Of a stretch of DNA of 64,000 bases, positions 29,012 to 37,342 are shown piece after piece. Position numbers and translations under genes: made by a program. Location of the stretch: the NCBI GenBank assembly GCA_963823535.1, contig CAWGLZ010000003.1, positions 310,001 to 374,000 of the forward strand, given 5' to 3'. Within the stretch, counting starts at the first letter, position 1. Each line of letters opens with the position of its first letter. The notes beneath the pieces were generated by a model. That model saw nothing but the letters and a program-made list of their open reading frames with translations, was not told the origin of the DNA and did no database searches. Origin of the DNA: RPQJ01 sp963823535 (GTDB taxonomy: Bacteria > Pseudomonadota > Gammaproteobacteria > Steroidobacterales > Steroidobacteraceae).

Positions 29012-29814
29012 AACCGTGTGTCGAGCTCGCGCTGCTCGCCGAGCAGCACCATGGCGAGCACGATCGCATAGACGGGTTCGAGGCTGACGGCCAGCTGCGC
29101 CATGAATGCGCTGGTATGACGCAACGCGCGCAGCGCAAGGGCGAACGGCAGCAGCGTGCACACCAGCGACAGAATCGCCAGCAGCCAGGCATCCTGCGGC
29201 CCCGGCAGTGCGACCCACGGCCCCTGGCCGCGAACGACCAGCGCCACGAGGGTCAGGAACAGCGTCCCGGCGGCGAGTTCCACGCCTGTCACCAGGAGGG
29301 CGCTGCCCTGCTCGACGTAGCGCTTGTTCAGGGAACCGAAGATCGCGACCAGGAAAGCCGACAGGACCCCGATCGCCAGCCCCAGGTGCATGCCGGACGG
29401 CGTGCCGCCGACCACGAGGGCCACGCCGGGCAGCGCGAGGAGGCCCGCCAGGAGGTCGCGGCCGTCGAATGGCCGGCGGGCGAGCAGCGGCTCGAGGACG
29501 GCCAGGAAGATAGGGCCGACCGCCATGCAGGTCGCGGCGACCGAGGCGTTGGAGAGCTTGATCGCGGCGTAGAAGGTGAGCCAGTGCAGGGCCACGATCA
29601 CGCCGATCCCCGCGAACACGGCGATCGTCCGTGGGTTCGCCCCGCGGACTTCCCGCCACAGCGGCGGCCACGCCAGCAGGACCGCGACGACGATCAGCAT
29701 GCGCCACCACACGAGTTCGAGCGCCGGCAGGCTGATCAGCTTGCCGAGGATGGCCGTGAAGCCCCACAGGAACACGCAGAAATGGATCTGCAGCAGCGCC
29801 TTGCGCACCGGCAT
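28936..29814 (-). CDS. EamA/DMT-family transporter
   Basis: A 292-aa drug/metabolite-transporter superfamily protein with ten predicted membrane helices in two EamA repeats. The first repeat has FCVFLWGFTAILGKLISLP and the second GVLSAFLVAIFGSLNKRYVE, followed by SLEPVYAIVLAMVLLGE. Substrate unknown; relatives export amino acids or metabolites. The start is the ATG at 29814 with GGGAA upstream. Its 3' end overlaps msrQ by 76 bases on the opposite strand. Confidence 0.88.
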   Translation of the reverse strand: MPVRKALLQIHFCVFLWGFTAILGKLISLPALELVWWRMLIVVAVLLAWPPLWREVRGANPRTIAVFAGIGVIVALHWLTFYAAIKLSNASVAATCMAVGPIFLAVLEPLLARRPFDGRDLLAGLLALPGVALVVGGTPSGMHLGLAIGVLSAFLVAIFGSLNKRYVEQGSALLVTGVELAAGTLFLTLVALVVRGQGPWVALPGPQDAWLLAILSLVCTLLPFALALRALRHTSAFMAQLAVSLEPVYAIVLAMVLLGEQRELDTRFYLGVVLIMAAVFAHTWVKLRSTPS

Positions 29815-29830
29815 GATGATTCCCGGCAGC

Positions 29831-29855
29831 CGTGAGCCGCGCCGCGCGGCTCACG
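29831..29855. repeat. perfect 11-bp inverted repeat between EamA gene and FabH-like gene
   Basis: CGTGAGCCGCG and CGCGGCTCACG are separated by CCG. It lies 6 bases beyond the FabH-like stop on the minus strand and has no T tract, so a Rho-independent terminator is not clear. It may instead stabilise the mRNA end. Confidence 0.6.
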
Positions 29856-29860
29856 TCGCG

Positions 29861-30940
29861 CTAGGCTCGGGCGGCCTTCTTCTTGAGAATCACGCGCTGC
29901 ACCATCTCGAGTGCGGTCGTGTTGCAGGGCGGCAGCTCGACGTCCGTGCTGCCCCGGGGCGTCACGCGGTCGCCCCAGCGGACGAGGTGTGCGCACCAGG
30001 TGAGTCCGGCGCCGAACGCCGGCAGGAGCACCAGCTGGCCCGGCTGGATGCGGCCTTCCTCGAGTGCCTCCACCAGCGCGACGGGGACCGTCGCGGCGGA
30101 CATGTTGCCGTAGCGATGCACGTTGACGAACACGCGCTCCATGGGCACGCCAGCGCGTTTCGCCACGGCCTCGATGATGCGCAGGTTCGCCTGGTGCGGC
30201 ACCACCAGGGAGATGTCGTCGGCCGTGATGTGCCGCGCGGCGAGCACGTCCGCGCAGGCGCCGGACATGCCGATCACCGCGCGCTTGAAGATCTCCTGGC
30301 CCTCGAAGATCCAGTCGGTGTCACCGTACATGCGCGTGTAGTTTGCATAGCGCGTGCCCATGCCCTTGACGATCAGCGTGCCGCGCGCATCGCTGTCGCA
30401 GCCGAGCCGCTCCGCCAGCAATCCCTCTTCGCGGTCCGTCGCCTGCAGCACGACGGCGGCGCAGCCGTCCCCGAACAGCACCGAGACGCCCCGGTTTTCC
30501 CAGTCCATGAAGGCCGAGATCAGCTCGCCGCCGAGCACGACGGCATTGCGCACGACGCCGGTGCGGATCATCGCGGTCGCCGTGCTGAGCGAATACAGGA
30601 AGCTGGTGCAGGCGGTGTTGACGTCCATGGCCGCCGCTTTCTTCGCGCCGAGGCGTACCTGCAGGCCCGAGGCCTGGTTCGGCACCTGGTCGTCGAAACT
30701 GCAGGTGCCGAACACGATCAGTTCGACTTCGGCGGGATCGAGTCCGGCCGCCGCCAGGGCCCGCATGGCCGCGACATAGCCGAGTTCCTCGAGCGGCACG
30801 TGCGACACGCGGCGCTCGCGGATGCCCGTGCGGCTCGTGATCCACTCGTCGTTCGTGTCGAGGAAGGTGGCGAGGTCGGCGTTGGTCAGCACGGCCGGCG
30901 GCAGGCACTTGCCCCAGCCCGTAATGGCGGCGTAGGTCAC
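29861..30940 (-). CDS. beta-ketoacyl-ACP synthase III (FabH-like)
   Basis: A 359-aa thiolase-fold condensing enzyme of the KAS III family. The catalytic triad is visible: Cys in NTACTSFLY near residue 120, His in VPHQANLRI near residue 260, and Asn in NVHRYGNMSAAT near residue 290. It is somewhat longer than E. coli FabH (317) because of a C-terminal extension after WCAHLVRWG. It is not next to other fab genes, so it could be a secondary-metabolism or branched-chain initiation enzyme rather than the main FabH. The start is a GTG at 30940 with a weak ribosome binding site. Confidence 0.88.
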   Translation of the reverse strand: MTYAAITGWGKCLPPAVLTNADLATFLDTNDEWITSRTGIRERRVSHVPLEELGYVAAMRALAAAGLDPAEVELIVFGTCSFDDQVPNQASGLQVRLGAKKAAAMDVNTACTSFLYSLSTATAMIRTGVVRNAVVLGGELISAFMDWENRGVSVLFGDGCAAVVLQATDREEGLLAERLGCDSDARGTLIVKGMGTRYANYTRMYGDTDWIFEGQEIFKRAVIGMSGACADVLAARHITADDISLVVPHQANLRIIEAVAKRAGVPMERVFVNVHRYGNMSAATVPVALVEALEEGRIQPGQLVLLPAFGAGLTWCAHLVRWGDRVTPRGSTDVELPPCNTTALEMVQRVILKKKAARA

Positions 30941-30974
30941 GTTCGGGACCCCCGGTCAAAAGGTGGGCGCCACT

Positions 30975-31901
30975 TTACCAGCTTGCCGCCTCCGCGCGCG
31001 GCCGCGGGAACTCGCCCGCCTTCGCCAGCATCCCGGGCACGGGGCGCCCGAGTTGCTCCTGCAGCCACAGTGCGGTCTCGATGGCTGCCGCGAGCGACAG
31101 TCCCGTCTGGTACCCGGAGCGGTGCAGCAGGTACACCAGGTCCTCGGTCGGAATGTTCCCGGTCGCCGCCGGCGCAAACGGGCAGCCACCAATGCCACCG
31201 AGGCTCGCATCGAGCGTCCGCACGCCGGCCTGCACCGCCGCGAACGCGTTCGCGAGGCCCGTGTTGCGGGTGTTGTGGAAATGGCAGCGCAGGGCCACGC
31301 CGGGCACCGCGTCGCGGACGCGACCGAGGAGTTCGCTGACCTGCGCCGGCACCCCCACGCCGATGGTGTCTGCGAGCGCGATCTCGAAGGGCTCGGCGTC
31401 GGCGACCTGACGCACGATGTCGACGACGTGATCGAGCGGCACCTCACCCTCGAAAGGACAGCCGAAGGCTGCGGACACCGTGACCTGGGGGCGGCTCCCG
31501 GCCGCACGGGCGGCCGCCGCAATGTCGAGCCAGGCCGCGATCGATTGCGCGGTCGTGACTCCCTGATTGCGCTGGTTGAACGTATCGCTGGCCATCACCG
31601 CCATGCCGATCTCGTTGCAGCCGGCCGCCACCGCGCGCTCGAAACCCCTGCGGTTCAGGACCAGGCCCACGTAGTGCACGTCTTCGCGGCGTGGCAGGGC
31701 CTGCAGAACGGCTTCGGCATCCGCCATCTGCGGGACACGCTGCGGATTGACGAAACTCGCCACTTCGATGCGACGGGCCCCGCCGTCAATGGCCCGCTGG
31801 ATGAACTCGACCTTGGTCGCCGTCGGCAGGACGGCCGGCTCGCTCTGCAGGCCGTCGCGCGGGCCGACTTCGACGATCTCGATCTGATTCCCCACGGCCA
31901 T
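30975..31901 (-). CDS. hydroxymethylglutaryl-CoA lyase
   Basis: HMG-CoA lyase, 308 aa, splits HMG-CoA to acetoacetate and acetyl-CoA at the end of leucine catabolism. An N-terminal EVGPRDGLQSE metal-binding block, the middle ASDTFNQRNQGVT, and the signature GGCPFAPAATGNIPTED with the catalytic Cys are all present. The start at 31901 (MAVGNQIEIVEVG) has purines GGAGG/GGAG 3-10 bases upstream; the frame extends further without homology. The gap of 34 bases to the FabH-like gene on the same strand allows co-transcription. Confidence 0.93.
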   Translation of the reverse strand: MAVGNQIEIVEVGPRDGLQSEPAVLPTATKVEFIQRAIDGGARRIEVASFVNPQRVPQMADAEAVLQALPRREDVHYVGLVLNRRGFERAVAAGCNEIGMAVMASDTFNQRNQGVTTAQSIAAWLDIAAAARAAGSRPQVTVSAAFGCPFEGEVPLDHVVDIVRQVADAEPFEIALADTIGVGVPAQVSELLGRVRDAVPGVALRCHFHNTRNTGLANAFAAVQAGVRTLDASLGGIGGCPFAPAATGNIPTEDLVYLLHRSGYQTGLSLAAAIETALWLQEQLGRPVPGMLAKAGEFPRPRAEAASW

Positions 31902-32098
31902 GGACTCCGTGCCTCCGCCGGACGAGCTTACAAGGGCCGGATCGCGGATCCAACCAGCGCCATCGGCGCCCTGCCGGCGGCACAAGGGCCGGCATCGGCG
32001 ACGAGCGTGCACGAAACCCGCCGATCCGGGTCCCGTGACCGGCACTTGGCGATAGAATACGGATTCTTGCGCCCGCGGACGGGCGCGCGAGGACCAGC

Positions 32099-33389
32099 AT
32101 GAAGAAAGCGAACCTGATTCTGATGGCGGCCATGGCCGCCGCAGGCGTAATGAGTGTCACCGGTGCCCTGCTTGCGCCCTCCGCCGCGGTCGCTGCCGAG
32201 GGGCAGAAGCTCGGCGCGAAAGTGGCCAAGCCGCTGCGGGCGGCCCAGGAGGCCATGACCGAGCAGAAATGGGCCGAGGCGATCGCGCACATCGACGAGG
32301 CCGCGGCGGTCCAGCCGCAGACACCGTATGAATCGTTCATGGTGGACGAGCTCGGCTGGTTCGCGCGGATCCAGACCAAGGACTATGCGGGCGCCGAGCC
32401 GGCGCTCGAGCGAGCCATCACGTCCGGCTTCGTGCCGGAGGCGGACCTTCCGCAGCGCTACAAGGCGATGACGCAGCTCAACTACCAGCTCAAGAACTAC
32501 CCGAAGACCGTCGAGTACGGCAAGAAGTACGTCGCGGCCGTTCCGGGCAGCGCGGACGTCGGCGCGATGGTGGCGCACGCCCAGTACCTGCAGAACGATT
32601 TTGCGGGTGCCCAGGCGACGGTGCAGCAACTGACCGCAGGATCGTCGAAGCCCGACGAGCAGTTGCTGATGATCGGGTTGCGCAGCAGCTATGAACTCCA
32701 GGACCGCGCCGCAACGATGCGCTCGCTGGAGTCGCTGGTGCGTTACTACCCGCAGCAGAAGTACTGGGAGGACCTGCTCACCAACCAGCTGTACGAGACC
32801 AAGACCGAGCGGGACCTGCGGGTGTTGTATCGCCTGATGGCCGATACGAATACGCTCGACAAGCCGGAGGAGTACTCGGAGATGGCCGTGACGCTGATGG
32901 CCGGCGGATTCCCGTCCGAGGCCGCGGGGGTGCTCGAGCGGGGCCTGTCGGCGGGCGTGTTCCAGGGTGAGACGAAGACCCGTGCCGAGTCCGAACTGAA
33001 GCGAGTGCGTTCGGCGGCCGACGCCGACCGCAAGGAGCTGGCGACGGCGGACCAGGCGCTGGCGGCGGCCAAGACCGGCAATGAGATGGTTGCCATGGGC
33101 AAGCTGTTTTTCAGCGTCGGCGAGTACGCCAAGGCCGCGGACGCCATCCAGAAAGGGCTCGCCAAGGGCGGCGTGACCGATACGGACGACGCAAACGCCC
33201 TGCTCGGCATTGCCCATGCGCGCAGCAGCCGCTATCCGGAAGCCCTGGCCGCGTTCGGCGCCATCCGCGATGCCAAGCTCAATGAAGTGGCGAGACTGTG
33301 GAAGCTGTACGTCGAGACGAAGCAGGCCCCGGCGGCCCGCCGGTTCCGGCCGCGGGTTGACCCGACCCGCAGCTGTCGGGCGACCATGA
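32099..33389 (+). CDS. secreted TPR-like repeat protein lacking a stop codon in frame
   Basis: A paralogue of the convergent gene at 33455-34666. The signal peptide ends around AVAAEGQ (residue 34). About 370 residues of helical repeats follow, including QPQTPYESFMVDELGW, GLRSSYELQDR and FGAIRDAKLNEVARLWKL. The paralogue ends right after VARLWKL, but here the frame stays open through the terminator at 33389-33426 and on to 33937, antisense to the paralogue. The end given is the TGA reached after a +1 shift, just before the terminator; it is an estimate. TAGAAT lies at 32053-32058, and GAGGA lies 5 bases before ATG. Probable role: envelope or TonB-associated TPR protein (inference). Confidence 0.75.
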
Positions 33390-33426
33390 AAAAGGCCCCC
33401 GGCGCGCGAGCGCCGGGGGCCTTTTT
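33389..33426. terminator. bidirectional intrinsic terminator between the two TPR genes
   Basis: A perfect 17-bp stem runs AAAAAGGCCCCCGGCGC, loop GCGA, then its complement ending in TTTTT. It serves both convergent genes. The plus-strand reading frame of the first TPR gene crosses it without a stop. Confidence 0.93.
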
Positions 33427-33454
33427 GTCGATCTGCGCTCCGGTCGGCGCGCGA

Positions 33455-34666
33455 TCAGCGCAGCCGCAGCTTCCAGAGCCGGGCCACCTCTGCAAACTTC
33501 GGGTCCTTGATCCCGTCGAATGCCTTGATCGCGTCCGCCTTCTTGCCGTCCCGGGCCAGCGCGATTCCCAGGTCCATGTGGGCATCGTCCACGTCCTCGA
33601 GTCCCGGGGTGGCGATGGCCTTGCGCATGGCCGCCGCGGACTTCGCGTACTTGCCGTCACTGAAGTACAGCTTGCCGAGCGTGTAGGCGTCCTCACCGGA
33701 CTTCGTGGCTGCGAGTGCCGCATCGGCGCCGCCGAGCTTCTTGCGCTCCTCGTCCGCGCGACGCTTGGCGCTGTCGAGGGTGCGCTGGGCGCGCGTCAGG
33801 TCCTCCCCGGAGAAGATGTCCTTGCTGATGCCCTTTTCCATGATGCGCTGCCCTTCGATCGCGTAGCCGCCGACCACCAGTGCCTGCGCCATGTCGATGT
33901 ACTGGCGCGGCTCGCGCAACGAGCCCACGTCCTCTGAGAGGCGATAGAGGGCGATCAGCTCGTGATCGTGATTGGTCTCCTTGATGTAGCCATCCAGGAG
34001 CCGGTCCCAGGTATCCGGGCTCGGGTAGTGCTTGAGGAGCAGCTCGAGCGACTTCGTCGTCCCGGCCTCGTCCTTGATCTCGTAGCTGCTGCGCAGCATG
34101 AGCTGCAGCACGTCCTCGCTCGGCTTCTGGCTGCCCTTGACGATCCGGTCGGCCGCCGCCAGCGCGTTCTTGTAGTCCTTCTGCTGGTAATACCCCTGCG
34201 CGACCATGACCTGCATGTCCTGGTCCCCGGGAACCGACTTCAGGTACTGGTTGGCGGCCTGGATGGCCTTGCCGTAGTTGCCCGCGCGGAACTGCAGCTG
34301 CGCCAGGGTCTTGGTGCGCTGGACCTTCTCGCTGGCCGGCATCTGGCCGGACCCGATCTGCTGCTCGAGCAGGCGGGCCGCGTCGGCATTGCGGCCCTGC
34401 TGCAGGTACACGTACCAGAGCAGCTCGTTGATCATGTAGTCCTCGTAGGCCGTCCTCGGCTGGACCCCCTGCGCTTCCTTGATCTTGGCGAGGGCGCCGT
34501 TCCAGTTCTTCTTCTTGACGGCGTCCTGCGCGGCCTTCAGGGGAACACCGACCTTGGGCCCGATCGTCTGGGCCTCGGCCACGGACGGTGCGAGGACCAC
34601 GGCGGAAACACCGAGCGCTCCGGTGAACGCCAGTGCAGCACTCAGTATCCAGGTCGCCTTCATCAT
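33455..34666 (-). CDS. secreted TPR-like repeat protein, paralogue of the preceding gene
   Basis: A 403-aa protein with a signal peptide (cleavage near SVAEAQT, residue 33) and successive helical repeats such as MINELLWYVYLQQGRNADAA, KSVPGDQDMQVMVAQGYYQQ and GLEDVDDAHMDLGIALARDGK. It ends FAEVARLWKLRLR. The start is the first of two adjacent ATGs, with GAGG 7 bases upstream. It lies downstream of exbD on the same strand but beyond a terminator. Periplasmic TPR proteins accompany some TonB systems (the TtpC/TPR idea from vibrios), so a supporting role in TonB transport is plausible but unproven. Confidence 0.82.
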   Translation of the reverse strand: MMKATWILSAALAFTGALGVSAVVLAPSVAEAQTIGPKVGVPLKAAQDAVKKKNWNGALAKIKEAQGVQPRTAYEDYMINELLWYVYLQQGRNADAARLLEQQIGSGQMPASEKVQRTKTLAQLQFRAGNYGKAIQAANQYLKSVPGDQDMQVMVAQGYYQQKDYKNALAAADRIVKGSQKPSEDVLQLMLRSSYEIKDEAGTTKSLELLLKHYPSPDTWDRLLDGYIKETNHDHELIALYRLSEDVGSLREPRQYIDMAQALVVGGYAIEGQRIMEKGISKDIFSGEDLTRAQRTLDSAKRRADEERKKLGGADAALAATKSGEDAYTLGKLYFSDGKYAKSAAAMRKAIATPGLEDVDDAHMDLGIALARDGKKADAIKAFDGIKDPKFAEVARLWKLRLR

Positions 34667-34709
34667 CAGACTGCCTCGCTCAGGGGCCCGAACACGCCCC
34701 TCAAAGTAG

Positions 34710-34738
34710 AAAAAGCCGCCGGGGCCATGAACCCCGGC
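34710..34738 (-). terminator. intrinsic terminator of the tonB-exbB-exbD-exbD operon
   Basis: Minus strand: a GCCGGGG/CCCCGGC stem with a 7-base loop, then GGC and TTTTT. It lies about 55 bases beyond the last exbD stop and just before the TPR gene. Confidence 0.8.
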
Positions 34739-34792
34739 AGCCGGATTTACAGCGTGCACCCGCGTTCGGTTGCGGGTGTCACGCAGGATGCA

Positions 34793-35206
34793 TCACATGA
34801 ACTGCTCGTTGCCCACGAAGCCGATCTTGCGCATCCCGTTGCGCTGCGCCGAGGCGAGCACCCGCGCGACGACGTCGTACTTCGCACGTTTGCTCGGCCG
34901 GATGTGCAGCTCGGGCTGCGGCTCGATCACCGCTTCCCGGCGGAAATAACCGTCGAGGTCGTCGAAGGCGACGGCCGATCCGTTCCACAGCACCGTCCCG
35001 TCGAAGTCGATCTCGAGGTTGATGACCACCGGTTGTGCGAGGGACGGCGCGTTCGAGGCACGCGGCATGTCCAGCTTCACGGCATGCGTCATCACCGGGA
35101 TCGTGATGATGAACATGATGAGCAGCACCAGCATGACGTCGATGAGCGGCGTCATGTTGATGTCCATCATCGGTTCGTCTTCACCGCCGCCAATGCTCAT
35201 TCCCAT
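34793..35206 (-). CDS. biopolymer transport protein ExbD (second copy)
   Basis: A 137-aa ExbD/TolR-family protein. One membrane helix follows MMDINMTPLIDVMLVLLIM with the conserved proton-channel Asp (PLIDVML), and a small periplasmic domain follows. It works with ExbB to power TonB. GAGGAGAG lies 7 bases before the ATG at 35206; the upstream in-frame extension is antisense-like and discarded. It is shorter than and clearly paralogous to the adjacent exbD. Tandem exbD genes are common in Xanthomonas-type TonB clusters (established knowledge). Confidence 0.93.
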   Translation of the reverse strand: MGMSIGGGEDEPMMDINMTPLIDVMLVLLIMFIITIPVMTHAVKLDMPRASNAPSLAQPVVINLEIDFDGTVLWNGSAVAFDDLDGYFRREAVIEPQPELHIRPSKRAKYDVVARVLASAQRNGMRKIGFVGNEQFM

Positions 35207-35237
35207 GCGATTCTCTCCTCGGAGACCGTGCGGTCGA

Positions 35238-35678
35238 TCAGCGGCCGAGACCGCGGTCGGGCTCGGTGATGAAGCCGACCTTCTGGATGCCACCGCGCTG
35301 GCAGATCACGATCACGCGACCGACGTACTCGTAGGGCGTCGCCCGATCGCCGCGTACGTGGACCTCCGGCTGCGGATCCATGACGGCGATCTGCTTGATG
35401 CGCTCGAGCAGCGCCTCCTGGTTCGGCACCATGGCCGTGTTCCAGAAGATGTTGCCTTCGCGATCCACCGCGATGTTGATGTTCTCGGGCTTCGTCTGGG
35501 TCGGGATGTTCGCCGCCTTCGGCAGGTCCACCTTGACCGACTGCGTGATGACGGGAATCGTGATCAGGAACAGGATGAGGAGCACCAGCATCACGTCCAC
35601 GAGGGGCGTGGTGTTGATCTCCGACATCGGCTTCTCGTCGTCGGCCGGGCCACCGCCCGTCGTCACTGACATTCCCAT
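35238..35678 (-). CDS. exbD: biopolymer transport protein ExbD (first copy)
   Basis: A 146-aa ExbD. A short cytoplasmic N-terminus is followed by EINTTPLVDVMLVLLILF with the conserved Asp, then a periplasmic domain ending EPDRGLGR. It lies 31 bases upstream of the second exbD and 30 bases downstream of exbB on the same strand. Both copies keep the functional Asp, so neither looks degenerate. Confidence 0.94.
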   Translation of the reverse strand: MGMSVTTGGGPADDEKPMSEINTTPLVDVMLVLLILFLITIPVITQSVKVDLPKAANIPTQTKPENINIAVDREGNIFWNTAMVPNQEALLERIKQIAVMDPQPEVHVRGDRATPYEYVGRVIVICQRGGIQKVGFITEPDRGLGR

Positions 35679-35708
35679 CGTGGTTGCCTCCCGAGGCTGC
35701 GGCCGCGG

Positions 35709-36431
35709 TTACTTCTTGCCGCCCGAGATGACCTTGGCGCCGGAACCCTCGACACGCGAGCCGCTGACGATGACCTGCTCGAGGTCGTTGGCGAACAGCT
35801 TCACCTTTTCCATGATGAGCTTGTTGCGGCCAAGGAGGTAGTTGTAGCCGAGCACCGCCGGAACCGCGACGGCGAGGCCGATGGCGGTCATGATCAGCGC
35901 CTCGCCCACCGGGCCGGCGACCTTGTCGATGCTCGCCTGGCCGGCGACGCCGATGGCGACGAGGGCGTGGTAGATGCCCCACACCGTGCCGAAGAGGCCG
36001 ATGAACGGCGCCGTCGAGCCGGTCGTCGCCAGGAACGGCAACTGCGTCTGCAGGGCGCTGCCGATGCGGGCCACGCCGCGCGCGATCACGTTGTCGATCC
36101 ACTCGTGCAGCGGCACTTCCTGCGTCATGCGGCTGTCGTGGTGCTCCGCCGCGTCGATCGCCTCGGAGGCGATGGCCTTGAAGATGTTGGCCTTGCCGGT
36201 GAGCTTGCCGACGCCGTTCTTGATGTTGTCGGCCGCCCAGAAGTTCTTCTCCGCCTCGTGCGCCTGCCGGAGGAAACGGCCCTGCTCCCACCACTTGGTG
36301 AAGATGATGAACCAGGAATAGGCGGACATCAGCGCCAGCAGGATCAGCACGCCCTTGGCGATGAAGTCTCCCTGAGCCCACAGGGCCCCGAGTCCGTACG
36401 GATTTTCGACAGCGACGCTTTCAGTGGCCAT
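35709..36431 (-). CDS. exbB: TonB-system proton channel ExbB (MotA/TolQ/ExbB family)
   Basis: A 240-aa inner-membrane protein with three helices: one near residues 25-45, and two near 135-160 and 175-200. The latter contain TTGSTAPFIGLFGTVWGIY and EALIMTAIGLAVAVPAVLGYN, the core MotA/ExbB motifs. With ExbD it forms the proton-driven motor that energises TonB. GAGGAAGAG lies before the ATG. Second gene of the tonB operon. Confidence 0.95.
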   Translation of the reverse strand: MATESVAVENPYGLGALWAQGDFIAKGVLILLALMSAYSWFIIFTKWWEQGRFLRQAHEAEKNFWAADNIKNGVGKLTGKANIFKAIASEAIDAAEHHDSRMTQEVPLHEWIDNVIARGVARIGSALQTQLPFLATTGSTAPFIGLFGTVWGIYHALVAIGVAGQASIDKVAGPVGEALIMTAIGLAVAVPAVLGYNYLLGRNKLIMEKVKLFANDLEQVIVSGSRVEGSGAKVISGGKK

Positions 36432-36505
36432 GTGGGTCTCTTCCTCTAACGAATCAGTTGCGTATCGGGGTGGTGTTTTTCGGGATCTGCGTTACGGCGG
36501 CCGCG

Positions 36506-37165
36506 TCAGTCGGTCAGCCGGAACGTGACGGCGAACGTGTGCCACATGGAGACGGGTTTGCCGTCCTCCTTGCCAGGCACGAAGCGCCAGTTGCGCTGGA
36601 CTTCCTTCACGGCGGCCTCGTCGAGTTTCGGGAAGCCGCTGCTCTTGGCAACCTTGACTTCGCCGGCACGGCCGTTCTCGAGCACCATGACCTGCAGGGT
36701 CACGGTGCCCTCCTCGCCGGCACGACGCGAGGCGGGCGGGTACTCGGGCTGGCTGATGCGCGCGCCCTTGCCCTGCGTCGACGGCGGAACCTTGACGACT
36801 TTCTTTTCGACGGGCTTCGGCGGCGGCGGCGGCGGCGGCGCGGCGACCGGGCGTTCCGACGTCACGTTGCTGATCGCGGTCGACGGGCCAGTCTCGACGG
36901 GGATCTCGATGGAGATCTCCGGTGGCGGAACATAGGGTGGCGGTGTCTCAATCTCCGGCGGCGGCGGCGGCGGCTTGTCGTCCTCCTCCGGGAGTTCCTC
37001 GATCAGCTTGGTCTCGACCGGACCGAGCACGACCTCGACCACCTTCTTGCCGAGACCGGATGCCAGCACGTACACGAACAGCACGTGGATCAGCACCACG
37101 AGCGCGAAGGCTACGACGCGCTTGCTGTTTCTGGACGGATCGTCGATCGAATACGTGTAGGCCAC
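36506..37165 (-). CDS. tonB: energy transducer TonB
   Basis: A 219-aa TonB. A single N-terminal membrane helix (residues 18-37) lacks an exact SHLS motif. A long Pro/Glu/Lys-rich periplasm-spanning region includes runs of six and eight prolines. The C-terminal TonB domain has PEYPPASRRAGEEGTVTL and NWRFVPG. It contacts TonB boxes of outer-membrane receptors. The start is a GTG at 37165 with GGAGGGG just upstream. The proline run is coded by a GGC/GCC tandem tract around 36820-36845, prone to slippage. First gene of tonB-exbB-exbD-exbD; the 177 bases upstream, toward ilvD, hold its promoter region, where I see no clear boxes. Confidence 0.94.
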   Translation of the reverse strand: MAYTYSIDDPSRNSKRVVAFALVVLIHVLFVYVLASGLGKKVVEVVLGPVETKLIEELPEEDDKPPPPPPEIETPPPYVPPPEISIEIPVETGPSTAISNVTSERPVAAPPPPPPPKPVEKKVVKVPPSTQGKGARISQPEYPPASRRAGEEGTVTLQVMVLENGRAGEVKVAKSSGFPKLDEAAVKEVQRNWRFVPGKEDGKPVSMWHTFAVTFRLTD

Positions 37166-37342
37166 ATCCCCTCCACTGTCGTGGGGTATTCGTCTGATTT
37201 ATGTTTCCCGGCGGAGCCCGCCCCTGCGACTCCTCAAGACCGTCGACACTAGCAAGAGGAACCACGCCGCCGCAACCCCCTGCGCGGGCGCGAACTCTAC
37301 CCGTGCCGACGCGCCAAGACAACCTCTCCTGCCCCCTCGATC

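Noticed and set aside
33390..33937. Continuation of the first TPR frame to a 612-aa product
   Set aside because: The extra residues are antisense to the conserved paralogue and lie beyond a strong terminator.
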